Below, in pieces: positions 49,701 through 57,879 of a stretch of DNA of 64,000 nucleotides. The position numbers were made by a program, and so were the translations under genes. The DNA is taken from the NCBI GenBank assembly GCA_964438705.1, contig CAYTKQ010000003.1, positions 1 to 64,000 on the forward strand, given 5' to 3'. The notes under the pieces were generated by a model. That model searched no databases. It saw only the letters and a list, made by a program, of their open reading frames with translations, and was not told where the DNA came from. This DNA comes from Christensenella sp964438705 (lineage in GTDB: Bacteria > Bacillota > Clostridia > Christensenellales > Christensenellaceae). The first letter of the stretch is position 1; each line of letters begins with the position of its first letter.

Positions 49701-50987
49701 TCAAAGCTCGTTTTTAAAATCAAACAGTTCGTAGTCGCACATGATACGCAGCATCGTGAAGCGATTTCGGATATAGCAGCAGATTCCCATCGTTTCCTTA
49801 AACTGGTCGTCCGTCATGCCGATATCGTGCCAGTGTGTGTAGCCGCCGACCGTTTCGAGCACTTTTTCGATGGCTTCCGGTGAGGGCAGGGTATCCGCTG
49901 TGCGGACCGCTTCCTCATAATTTTTCTCGAGCAGGGCAGGATCAAGTCTGCGGGTGATTGTCGGCGTGTTTTCCTTTTCCACTGCGGCGACGACGCCGGA
50001 GGGATATTGCGCATAATAGCCTTTGACGCGCTCCATATCGAACTGGTTTTCCATATTCGCCTCAAAAATGCGGCTCAATCTGCGCGTGAAAATTGGATAG
50101 TATTTCAGCGCCTGCAACGTTGCGATGCCGACCTTTTCTCCGTGAAGGGCGGAGTGGTCTACACCTTCGATGGGTACGACCTCGAGGTAGTGCGCGAAAT
50201 GGTGCTCGAAACTGGAGCCCGGACGGGTGATGCCCACCATCTGCATCGCAATACCCGAGAGCAGCAGCCCTTTGATGAGGATGCCACAGCTTTCCACATC
50301 GCCCTGGCTGATCCCTTCAATATTTTGCACGATCATATCCACCGCTTCGGTGGTAAGACTGGCAACGAAGGGGCAGAAATATTCGCCGCTGATCAGGTTG
50401 CCGATCTTCCAGTCCACAATATCGATATATTTGCTGAGCATATCGCCCACGCCGGACGCGGTCATCTTTTTGGGCGCGGCGGCGATGATCTCTAAATCCG
50501 CGACGATGGCGCTCGGCCCTTTGGCGGGAAGCGTTACCTTCGCACCGTTTAAGGTGAGGGCGGCGGAATCGGACGCGAAACCGTCTACACTTGCGGCTGT
50601 TGGAACCGCAATAAAGGGGATTTCCAGTTGAAACGCCACATAGCGTACGATATCGCATATTACGCCCGCGCCGACGGCAAGCAGGAGATCGCAGCCGTTT
50701 TCTTTTACGGCCTGCGTGACACAACCGAGCTGTTCCTCGTCGGGATGGATCACATCACCCTTGAGCAGCAACACATCCGTGTCGGGCATGGAGGCGCTGA
50801 ATTTTGGATAGGCGGCCTTATGGGTGTTTCCGTCAAACACCGCCAGCGGTTTTGTACCGGGGAACAGACGCGAGATGAGCGCGGGAAGCTTCTGCATGGC
50901 ATCGCGTTCCACGATATAATCGCGGGTTTTCAGCGTGTGGTCTTTTCCGCAGGCGCAGTCTGCTACGTCCAGGATATCTTCAAACAT
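49701..50987 (-). CDS. egsA: sn-glycerol-1-phosphate dehydrogenase (AraM type)
   Basis: Reduces dihydroxyacetone phosphate to sn-glycerol 1-phosphate. In archaea this starts ether lipids; in some Firmicutes (AraM) it feeds heptaprenylglyceryl lipids. The 428 residues have VGAGVICDIVRYVA, PTAASVDGFASDSAA and metal-ligand histidines in SSFEHHFAHYLE and HSALHGEKVGIAT. The ATG at 50987 has GAGGAG 7 nt upstream; the longer frame to 51146 crosses the promoter. No prenyl transferase gene is adjacent, so the downstream lipid is unknown. Confidence 0.9.
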   Translation of the reverse strand: MFEDILDVADCACGKDHTLKTRDYIVERDAMQKLPALISRLFPGTKPLAVFDGNTHKAAYPKFSASMPDTDVLLLKGDVIHPDEEQLGCVTQAVKENGCDLLLAVGAGVICDIVRYVAFQLEIPFIAVPTAASVDGFASDSAALTLNGAKVTLPAKGPSAIVADLEIIAAAPKKMTASGVGDMLSKYIDIVDWKIGNLISGEYFCPFVASLTTEAVDMIVQNIEGISQGDVESCGILIKGLLLSGIAMQMVGITRPGSSFEHHFAHYLEVVPIEGVDHSALHGEKVGIATLQALKYYPIFTRRLSRIFEANMENQFDMERVKGYYAQYPSGVVAAVEKENTPTITRRLDPALLEKNYEEAVRTADTLPSPEAIEKVLETVGGYTHWHDIGMTDDQFKETMGICCYIRNRFTMLRIMCDYELFDFKNEL

Positions 50988-51003
50988 AAAAATTCTCCTC
51001 ATC

Positions 51004-51029
51004 ATGAAATTTATTTTAATCAATTTCAT
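51004..51029. promoter_or_regulatory. Inverted repeat over the egsA start region
   Basis: ATGAAATT (51004-51011) and AATTTCAT (51022-51029), an 8 bp inverted repeat with 10 bp between, between the -10 and the ribosome site. Operator candidate. Confidence 0.4.
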
Positions 51030-51056
51030 TTTACGGCAGGCGGGCGGGATAGTCAA
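51028..51056 (-). promoter_or_regulatory. egsA promoter
   Basis: Minus-strand TTGACT (51056-51051) and TAAAAT (51033-51028), spacer 17 bp. Confidence 0.75.
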
Positions 51057-51062
51057 ATATCG

Positions 51063-51090
51063 TTGCAAAAAAACGAGTTTTGGGTATAAT
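51063..51090 (+). promoter_or_regulatory. Hexokinase promoter
   Basis: TTGCAA at 51063-51068 and TATAAT at 51085-51090, spacer 16 bp. It is back to back with the egsA promoter. Confidence 0.75.
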
Positions 51091-51120
51091 TTTATATAAG
51101 AGATATTGAAAGGAAGACAG

Positions 51121-52383
51121 ATGCAAAACGCGAAGGAATTTATCAAAAATCATAATATGGAATACACGTCCGTTGACCTAAACCGTGAAATGGATGCGTA
51201 TCTTGACGAAATGAAGCGGGGGTTGTGCGGCGGAGGCGGGTCTTTGCTGATGATCCCTTCGTTTGTGGTGCTGAACGGAAATGTGGAACGCGAAAAGCCG
51301 GTGATCTGCGTGGATGCGGGCGGCACCAATCTGCGGATCGCGGTCGCTGGATTTCGCGCGGACGGAAGCTTTTATACGGATGGTGTCAGCCGCTATGTGA
51401 TGCCGGGCGTGGAAAAAGAGCTTGATGCACAGGAATTTTTTGATGTCCTTGCCGGGTTGATCCGGCCCTTCACAGAGTTCACGAAGGATATAGCAATATC
51501 GTTTGCATATCGGACGAACATATTGCCGGATATCGATGGAGAGATCGTGGAGATCACGAAGGAGGTGAAGGTGCGCGGGGCTTCGGGCAAACTGCTGGGC
51601 AAGGAATTATGCGCGTCGCTTGAAAGGCAGGGTGTGCCGGGCTGCAGGGCCATCGTGCTCAATGATTCCGTTGCGACCGCGCTTGCGGGTATGGCGGAAA
51701 ACCTCGACGAGGGCTATGGTACATTCACGGGTACGATTCTCGGCACGGGGAGCAACAGCTGCTATTTGGAGGACATTCGCAACATTGTAAAGATTTGCGA
51801 TGAGGGCGAGGGCCTGATGGTGATCAATACCGAGGCGGGCAGCTACGATAAAATCCCGCGCAGCGATATTGACATCGCATTTGACAACAGTTTGCAAAAT
51901 CCGGGCATCGGCGCGTCTGAAAAAATGATGAGCGGCGGATATCTGGGCGCGCTGTGTCTATTTACCCTGTGCACCGCAAAAGAAGAGGGTCTGTTTGCAA
52001 ACGCGTCTTTGCCCGAGCGGCTTTCCACAGCAGAGGTGAATGATTTTCTGGCGAACGGGGCGGGCATTCTGGCGCAGTGCTTCTCAAAGAAAGCCGACGC
52101 AGAGGCAGCGCACGAAATATTGCTTAACATCATTTTGCGCGCGGGCAGGCTGCTGGCTTTGCAAATGGCGGCGATGGCGGTGAAGGCGCACAAGGAAAAC
52201 AACCGCGTGTGCATGGTGATCGAGGGCACGACCTACGAAAAGATGTATGGGCTCAAAAAGGAGGCGCTCACAACGCTGCTGCCTTATTTGAGTTCTATGG
52301 GCATCGCGGCGGATGTGATCAGCGTGGACATGGCTGTGCTAAAAGGCTGCGCGATTGCGGGGCTTTCTCGCCGCATCATTTAA
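51121..52383 (+). CDS. Hexokinase of the eukaryotic type
   Basis: A 420-residue kinase that resembles the eukaryotic hexokinase family rather than bacterial ROK or Glk glucokinases. Phosphate loop VDAGGTNLRIAV is near residue 70. The mid-part has IAISFAYRTNI, LNDSVATALAG and GTILGTGSNSCY, as in the second hexokinase domain. The ATG at 51121 follows AAAGGAAG; a TTG at 51106 overlaps that site. It should phosphorylate glucose or another hexose. Divergent from egsA with a shared control region. Confidence 0.87.
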   Translation: MQNAKEFIKNHNMEYTSVDLNREMDAYLDEMKRGLCGGGGSLLMIPSFVVLNGNVEREKPVICVDAGGTNLRIAVAGFRADGSFYTDGVSRYVMPGVEKELDAQEFFDVLAGLIRPFTEFTKDIAISFAYRTNILPDIDGEIVEITKEVKVRGASGKLLGKELCASLERQGVPGCRAIVLNDSVATALAGMAENLDEGYGTFTGTILGTGSNSCYLEDIRNIVKICDEGEGLMVINTEAGSYDKIPRSDIDIAFDNSLQNPGIGASEKMMSGGYLGALCLFTLCTAKEEGLFANASLPERLSTAEVNDFLANGAGILAQCFSKKADAEAAHEILLNIILRAGRLLALQMAAMAVKAHKENNRVCMVIEGTTYEKMYGLKKEALTTLLPYLSSMGIAADVISVDMAVLKGCAIAGLSRRII

Positions 52384-52392
52384 AAATGCTGA

Positions 52393-52421
52393 TTGCATGT
52401 GCGGCATACAGGTTATATAAT
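52393..52421 (+). promoter_or_regulatory. Promoter of the hydEGF operon
   Basis: TTGCAT at 52393-52398 and TATAAT at 52416-52421, spacer 17 bp. Confidence 0.8.
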
Positions 52422-52475
52422 TGATATATAGCATCTATTAATATAATAGGGGTCTGACCACAAGGAGAAATCTGC

Positions 52476-52616
52476 GTGAGAGGACGGCATTTGAAACAGA
52501 TCATTTTCTGGCTGTCTTTTCGTGCGAAGAGACGGCTTTTATTTTGGAAAGGAAGAATATGGTTTATCGGCTGGGCAAGCATACAATTGATACGCAGCAT
52601 TTGGACGCCAAAATGA
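52476..52616 (+). CDS. Possible 46-codon leader ORF overlapping hydE
   Basis: A GTG-started frame with a strong AAGGAG site 8 nt upstream, in the leader of hydE. It encodes 46 residues rich in Arg, Lys, Trp and Ile. It runs 58 nt into hydE in another frame. It may be a leader that governs hydE translation, or chance. No relatives are known to me. Confidence 0.3.
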   Translation: MRGRHLKQIIFWLSFRAKRRLLFWKGRIWFIGWASIQLIRSIWTPK

Positions 52617-53551
52617 TTGCGGCAGTGATTTCGGACCCGGAGGCGGACGAAGCGCTGTTTTATGCGGCAAATGAAGTCAAGCGGGCACAATTTGGGAACA
52701 AGGTATTTGTGCGCGGCATCATCGAGTTTTCCAATTACTGCCGCTGCACGTGTGCGTATTGCGGCATCAACGCCAAAATGGAGGGGGCGGTCCGCTACCG
52801 CATGCAGCCGGACGAGCTGGTGGATGCGGCGCTTGAAACGGCGCGGGTATACAAAACGGTGATCCTGCAAAGCGGGGAGGATATGTATTACACGGCAGAT
52901 ATGCTCGCGGATATTGTACGGCGCATCAAAGCGTCAACCAAAAGCGCGCTTACCCTTTCCATTGGCGAGCGCACGCCGGAGGAATACATGGTTTTGCGGG
53001 AGGCGGGCGCGGATCGCTTTTTATTGAAGCATGAGACAGCGCAGGCGGCGCTTTATGAAGCGCTGCACGATGTGCCCCTCGAAAACAGGTTGAACGCACA
53101 GCGCTGCCTAAAGGCGCTCGGCTTTGAACTGGGCGGGGGCTTTATGGTGGGTCTGCCCGGACAGACGGACGAGATTTTGGCGGAGGACCTGCTGACCCTT
53201 GTGCGCGAGGGGGTTGAAATGGCGGGGATCGGCCCGTTTATCGCCCATCCGGATACGCCGCTTAATGGGAGCGGGGACGGGGACCCGCATAAGACGCTCA
53301 AGGTGCTTGCACTTGCGCGGCTGCTGCTGCCCCGCTGCCATCTGCCGTCCACGACGGCGCTCAACGTGAAGGGCGGAATGAAAAACGCGCTGCTGTGCGG
53401 GGCGGACGTGATCATGCAAAAGGCGACGCCCTTTGCGTACAGGAAGCTATACGACATATATCCGGGACGGGACGCGAAGGATGTGCCGCTCGAACAGCAA
53501 TTCAACGAACTGAAACAAACGCTTGCGGAGCTCAATTTATCCGCGGAATAG
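52559..53551 (+). CDS. hydE: [FeFe]-hydrogenase maturase HydE
   Basis: Radical SAM enzyme that helps build the diiron H-cluster. The 330 residues hold the CX3CX2C iron-sulfur motif (C61, C65, C68) in NYCRCTCAYCG, and GERTPEEY and FMVGLPGQTDE typical of HydE. The ATG at 52559 has GGAAAGGAAG just upstream. It is first in a tight hydE-hydG-hydF operon (10 bp gaps). The catalytic hydrogenase gene is not in the window. Confidence 0.95.
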   Translation: MVYRLGKHTIDTQHLDAKMIAAVISDPEADEALFYAANEVKRAQFGNKVFVRGIIEFSNYCRCTCAYCGINAKMEGAVRYRMQPDELVDAALETARVYKTVILQSGEDMYYTADMLADIVRRIKASTKSALTLSIGERTPEEYMVLREAGADRFLLKHETAQAALYEALHDVPLENRLNAQRCLKALGFELGGGFMVGLPGQTDEILAEDLLTLVREGVEMAGIGPFIAHPDTPLNGSGDGDPHKTLKVLALARLLLPRCHLPSTTALNVKGGMKNALLCGADVIMQKATPFAYRKLYDIYPGRDAKDVPLEQQFNELKQTLAELNLSAE

Positions 53552-53561
53552 GGGGAAGAAG

Positions 53562-54968
53562 ATGGCTTACGACAGAAGAGGCAAGACGACCGCCGAATTT
53601 ATGGACAACGCGGAGATCGAGCGTACGCTTGCGGCGGCAAGGGAGCTTGCGCGCGATGAAAAGGAGGTGCGCCGCATCATTCACAAGGCGGGAGGCTTTG
53701 GCGGGCTGACGCATGAGGAAGCATCGACGCTTAGCTTTGTGGAGGATAAGGCGCTGATCGATGAGATGTTTCATATGGCAAAGGCGATCAAAAAACACAT
53801 CTATGGCAACCGTATTGTGATGTTCGCGCCGCTGTATCTTTCGGATTATTGCGTCAACGAGTGCAAATACTGCGGATATCATTATTCCTCGTGCATGGAG
53901 CGCAAAAAGCTGACACAGGAGGAGATCGTGCAGGAGGTGCGGGCGCTCGAGAAGATGGGGCATAAGCGCCTTGCGCTCGAAACGGGGGAGGACCCCAAAA
54001 ACTGTCCGCTCGATTATGTGCTGGAGAGCATCAAAACCATCTATTCGATCCACTTTGACAATGGAGCCATCCGCCGCGTGAACGTGAATATCGCGGCAAC
54101 GACGGTGGAGGATTACAAGCGTTTGAAGGACGCAGGCATCGGTACGTATATCCTGTTTCAGGAGACGTATCACAAGCCGACCTATGAGCAGCAGCACCCG
54201 AAGGGCCCGAAGAGCAATTACGAATACCACACCACCGCGCACGACCGCGCGATGGAGGCGGGCATCGATGACGTGGGTCTGGGCGTGCTTTACGGGCTTT
54301 ACGACTGGCGCTACGATCTCGTGGGGCAGATCATGCACGCGGAGCATCTGGAGGCGGTATACGGAGTGGGGCCGCACACGCTTTCCATGCTGCGCATCCG
54401 CGACGCGGGGGATGTGAAAAAATCCAGCTACGCGCACGCGGTTTCGGACGACGACTACAAAAAGATTGTCGCGATTTTGCGTATGACCGTTCCATACACA
54501 GGTATGATACTTTCCACCCGCGAGGGCGGTGCGTACCGCGACAGCGTCATCGAACTGGGCATCTCGCAGGTGAGTGCGGGCAGCGCGACGGGCGTGGGCG
54601 GTTATACCATGGGAACGCAGCAGCCGCAGTTTGAGATCGAGGATCACCGTACCCCCATCGAGATGACCAAGGAGCTGATCCGCGACGGCTATATCCCGAG
54701 CTTCTGCACGGCGTGCTACCGCGAGGGGCGCACGGGCGACCGGTTCATGCGGCTTGCGAAAACGGGGCAGATCGGCAATATCTGCCAGCCCAACGCGCTC
54801 ATCACGCTCAAGGAATACGCCACGGATTACGGCGACGAAGAATTTAAGGAGATGGCAGGAAAGCTGATCGAAGGGCAATTAGAGCAGATACCGAATGAAA
54901 CGGTGCGCGCAAAGGCGCGTGAATATATTGAAAAAATCGAGGCGGGAGAGCGCGATTTTAGATTTTAA
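53562..54968 (+). CDS. hydG: [FeFe]-hydrogenase maturase HydG
   Basis: Radical SAM tyrosine lyase that makes the CO and cyanide ligands of the H-cluster. The 468 residues have the N-terminal CX3CX2C motif (C97, C101, C104) and the C-terminal CX2CX22C site (C382, C385, C408) that carries the second cluster. ThiH-like overall. The ATG at 53562 follows GGGGGAAGAAG. It is tightly spaced with hydE and hydF. Confidence 0.97.
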   Translation: MAYDRRGKTTAEFMDNAEIERTLAAARELARDEKEVRRIIHKAGGFGGLTHEEASTLSFVEDKALIDEMFHMAKAIKKHIYGNRIVMFAPLYLSDYCVNECKYCGYHYSSCMERKKLTQEEIVQEVRALEKMGHKRLALETGEDPKNCPLDYVLESIKTIYSIHFDNGAIRRVNVNIAATTVEDYKRLKDAGIGTYILFQETYHKPTYEQQHPKGPKSNYEYHTTAHDRAMEAGIDDVGLGVLYGLYDWRYDLVGQIMHAEHLEAVYGVGPHTLSMLRIRDAGDVKKSSYAHAVSDDDYKKIVAILRMTVPYTGMILSTREGGAYRDSVIELGISQVSAGSATGVGGYTMGTQQPQFEIEDHRTPIEMTKELIRDGYIPSFCTACYREGRTGDRFMRLAKTGQIGNICQPNALITLKEYATDYGDEEFKEMAGKLIEGQLEQIPNETVRAKAREYIEKIEAGERDFRF

Positions 54969-54978
54969 GGAGAAAAAC

Positions 54979-56157
54979 ATGGTTTCGAATTTGGATGAAA
55001 CGCCGCGCGCAAACCGGGTGCATATCGCGTTTTTTGGAAAAACGAACGCGGGGAAATCGAGCGTCATCAACGCGATCACAGGGCAGGATATTTCCCTCGT
55101 GTCCGGCATTGCAGGGACCACGACAGACCCGGTGTATAAGGCCATGGAGCTTTTGCCGGTGGGGCCGGTGGTGCTGATCGACACAGCGGGCCTCAACGAC
55201 AAAACAGCGCTGGGCGCGGCGCGCATGAAAAAAACGCGCGAGGTGGCGGACAAGACGGACGTCGCGGTGATCGTGATCCGCGCGGGAGACGGTGCACTGA
55301 CGGCAGAGCGTCAATATATGAAGCTGTTTGAAAAAAGGGGAACGCCATACGTCGTCGCATACAATGTATTCGCGGGGGACGACGCTTCTTCCGTTGCGGG
55401 CATTGGAAGCGCGGTGGTGCTAAACGCCAAAACAGGTGAGGGTGTCGATGCGCTCAAGCAGGCCATTGTGCAAAGTGTGCAGGATTATGAAGAACCCAGC
55501 ATCGTGGGCGATCTTGCGCACACAGGAGACGTGGTGCTGCTTGTGATGCCGCAGGATATCCAAGCGCCCAAGGGGAGATTGATTTTGCCGCAGGTGCAGG
55601 TGACGCGCGATCTGCTGGATAAGGGCTGCCGCGTGGTATCCGTCAAAACGGAGGATATGGTTCCCATGCTCAATGAACTCAAGCATCCGCCAAGGCTGGT
55701 GATCACAGACTCGCAGGTATTTGCCTATGTGAACGAGCACCTCGACAAGACGGTGCCGCTGACCTCCTTTTCCATGCTGATGGCACGGTATAAAGGCGAT
55801 ATCGGTGAGTTTGTGAAGGGCGGGCGCGCCATTGCCGATCTGCAGGCGGGGGATCGGGTGCTGATCGCGGAATCGTGTACGCATCACGCGCAAAAAGGGG
55901 ATATCGCACGGGAGAAGCTGCCCGCGTGGCTCGACGAATATGCGGGGGGCGGACTGACGTTTGAGAACGCCGCAGGGGCGGCGCTGCCCGACGACATTGA
56001 AGGATACGCCCTGATCGTACACTGCGGAGGATGTATGATCAACCGTAAAAATATGCTTTCCAAAATTGAACGCGCAAAAGAGGCGGGTGTGCCCATTACC
56101 AACTTTGGGGTGGCGATCGCGTTTTTGAAGGGTATGCTTTCCCGCGTGGCTTACTGA
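54979..56157 (+). CDS. hydF: [FeFe]-hydrogenase maturation GTPase HydF
   Basis: GTPase scaffold that assembles the diiron precursor and hands it to the hydrogenase. The 392 residues start with a TrmE-like GTPase domain (P-loop GKTNAGKSS 20-28, DTAGLND). The iron-sulfur site is C300 and H302 (ESCTHH) with H348-C349 and C352 (HCGGC). The ATG at 54979 has AAGGAG upstream. Last gene of the operon. Confidence 0.97.
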   Translation: MVSNLDETPRANRVHIAFFGKTNAGKSSVINAITGQDISLVSGIAGTTTDPVYKAMELLPVGPVVLIDTAGLNDKTALGAARMKKTREVADKTDVAVIVIRAGDGALTAERQYMKLFEKRGTPYVVAYNVFAGDDASSVAGIGSAVVLNAKTGEGVDALKQAIVQSVQDYEEPSIVGDLAHTGDVVLLVMPQDIQAPKGRLILPQVQVTRDLLDKGCRVVSVKTEDMVPMLNELKHPPRLVITDSQVFAYVNEHLDKTVPLTSFSMLMARYKGDIGEFVKGGRAIADLQAGDRVLIAESCTHHAQKGDIAREKLPAWLDEYAGGGLTFENAAGAALPDDIEGYALIVHCGGCMINRKNMLSKIERAKEAGVPITNFGVAIAFLKGMLSRVAY

Positions 56158-56182
56158 CGGATGTGGCGTTTTTGTGCCGCTG

Positions 56183-56211
56183 TTTACATTGGGTAAAAAA
56201 TCAAGTATAAT
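56183..56211 (+). promoter_or_regulatory. Promoter of the cyclophilin gene
   Basis: TTTACA at 56183-56188 and TATAAT at 56206-56211, spacer 17 bp. Confidence 0.8.
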
Positions 56212-56264
56212 GTACGCAAAAGCGGCGGAATGCTGCTTCAAATCTGAATACCGGGAGGCAGAGA

Positions 56265-56738
56265 ATGATCGTTATTAAAATGAAGGGCGGCGGGACCATC
56301 AAAGTAAAGCTCGACGAAAAGGCTGCACCAAAGACGGTAGAAAATTTTGAAAAACTGGCAAAAGAAGGATATTACGACGGACTCACTTTCCACAGGGTCA
56401 TCAAGGGATTTATGATCCAGGGGGGATGTCCAAAGGGGAACGGGTCGGGTGGCCCGGGGTATAGTATAGAAGGGGAATTTTCCGCGAACGGCCATGAAAA
56501 CCCGCTCAAGCACAAGCGTGGCGTGATTTCCATGGCGCGCAGCATGGACCCGGACTCCGCAGGATCGCAGTTTTTCATCGTGCATGCGGACGCGCCGCAT
56601 CTTGATGGGCAATATGCGGCATTCGGCAAGGTGGTGGAGGGCATGGAGGTCGTGGACGAGATTGCGGCCATGAAAACGGATTTCTCCGATAAGCCGGTTG
56701 CCGATATCGTGATGGAGCGTGTGAGCGTAGAAGAATAA
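56265..56738 (+). CDS. ppiB: Cyclophilin-type peptidyl-prolyl isomerase
   Basis: A 157-residue cytoplasmic cyclophilin that speeds proline cis-trans isomerisation in protein folding. The core motifs FHRVIKGFMIQGGCP, GEF, MARSMDPDSAGSQFFI and HLDGQYAAFGKV are intact. There is no signal peptide. The ATG has GGGAGG upstream. It is monocistronic, with its own promoter and terminator. Confidence 0.95.
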   Translation: MIVIKMKGGGTIKVKLDEKAAPKTVENFEKLAKEGYYDGLTFHRVIKGFMIQGGCPKGNGSGGPGYSIEGEFSANGHENPLKHKRGVISMARSMDPDSAGSQFFIVHADAPHLDGQYAAFGKVVEGMEVVDEIAAMKTDFSDKPVADIVMERVSVEE

Positions 56739-56743
56739 CAATA

Positions 56744-56777
56744 AAAACACCGTGAAATAGCCTTTCACGGTGTTTTT
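56744..56777 (+). terminator. Terminator after the cyclophilin gene
   Basis: Stem AACACCGTGAAA/TTTCACGGTGTT with a T7 tail. Confidence 0.9.
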
Positions 56778-56794
56778 TTGTTTGTATTTTTTAT

Positions 56795-56848
56795 TTTACA
56801 TGGATTTTACATAAAGTGCGGGCTGATTTTACAATGCGGTTTTATACT
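56795..56848 (+). promoter_or_regulatory. Pho-box array and pstS promoter
   Basis: TTTACA at 56795, 56806 and 56828, placed at multiples of an 11 bp step, as in PhoP/PhoB boxes. A GTTTTA follows at 56839. The -10 is TATACT (56843-56848), with no good -35. This fits activation by the response regulator encoded downstream. Confidence 0.7.
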
Positions 56849-56894
56849 ACAAACATCTTGAAGATTTCAATAATTTTAGTCAAGGAGAACAGAA

Positions 56895-57791
56895 ATGAAA
56901 AAAATCGTATGTATGACAGCATTGGTACTTGGAATGGCATTCGCGGCAGTAGGCTGCGGCGGTAACCCCGCAGCGCAGGAGCCTTCACAGGCGGCGCCGA
57001 GCGAATCGGCAATGGCAAGTGAATCCGCAGCGGCGCCGAGTGAATCCGCTTCCGCAGACGCGGCGATCTCCGGGAAGGTTTCCCTCTCCGGTTCCACGTC
57101 GATGGAACAGATTGCGAATGCGCTGAAAGAAGCGTTCATGGCGCAATACCCGGATGTGAGCGTGGATGTGCAGCTTGGCGGTTCGTCGGTGGGCGTGCAG
57201 GACGCACAGAGCGGAAAATCGGACATTGGCAACGTTTCGCGTGAGTTAAAGGAAGATGAGACGGGTCTCACGGAGCACAAGATGGCGATCGACGGCATCG
57301 CGGTCGTGGTAAACCCCGCGAACAAGGTGGCTGACATCAGCAAGGAAGATCTTGCGAAGGTATACAAGGGAGAGATCAACAACTGGAAAGATCTCGGCGG
57401 CGACGATCAGCCGATCGTGGTGATCGGCAGAGAGGCTTCCTCGGGCACGCGCGGTGCGTTTGAAGAACTGGTCGACGTGAAGGACGTCGCAAAATACGCA
57501 CAGGAGCTCAACGAAACGGGCGCGGTAAAGACCGCAGTTTCCACAACGCCTGCGGCAATCGGTTATGTGTCGCTTGAGGCACTTGACGATACCGTGACCG
57601 CCCTCAAGGTTGACGGTGCACAGGCAACGGAAGAAGCGATCAAGGCAGGTCAGTATCCGCTCTCGAGACCGTTCCTGATGGTCACCGCCGAAGGCGAGCT
57701 TCGTCCGGAAGTGCAGGCGTTCCTCGACTTCGTGCTCGGTGCGGAAGGACAGAAGATCGTCGCGGACAACAAATTGATCGCAATATCCTGA
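56895..57791 (+). CDS. pstS: Phosphate-binding lipoprotein PstS
   Basis: Surface lipoprotein that captures phosphate for the Pst transporter. The 298 residues have a lipobox AVGC (C21), a long Ser/Ala/Glu/Pro spacer, and the PstS fold with SGSTSMEQI, GSSVGVQDAQSGKSDIGNVSREL and the phosphate loop GREASSGTRGAFEE. The ATG follows AAGGAG. First gene of the pst-phoU-regulator operon. Confidence 0.96.
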   Translation: MKKIVCMTALVLGMAFAAVGCGGNPAAQEPSQAAPSESAMASESAAAPSESASADAAISGKVSLSGSTSMEQIANALKEAFMAQYPDVSVDVQLGGSSVGVQDAQSGKSDIGNVSRELKEDETGLTEHKMAIDGIAVVVNPANKVADISKEDLAKVYKGEINNWKDLGGDDQPIVVIGREASSGTRGAFEELVDVKDVAKYAQELNETGAVKTAVSTTPAAIGYVSLEALDDTVTALKVDGAQATEEAIKAGQYPLSRPFLMVTAEGELRPEVQAFLDFVLGAEGQKIVADNKLIAIS

Positions 57792-57818
57792 TATTTCCTC
57801 TTTAGATATATATGGATC

Positions 57819-57842
57819 GAGGCGCGGGAATGCCCGCGTCTC
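57819..57842 (+). other. Intercistronic hairpin after pstS
   Basis: Stem GAGGCGCGGG/CCCGCGTCTC with an AATG loop and a short TTT. It likely stabilises pstS mRNA or lowers downstream expression. Confidence 0.6.
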
Positions 57843-57879
57843 TTTCCATGCATGATGAGACAAGCAAGGAGAAAATGAT

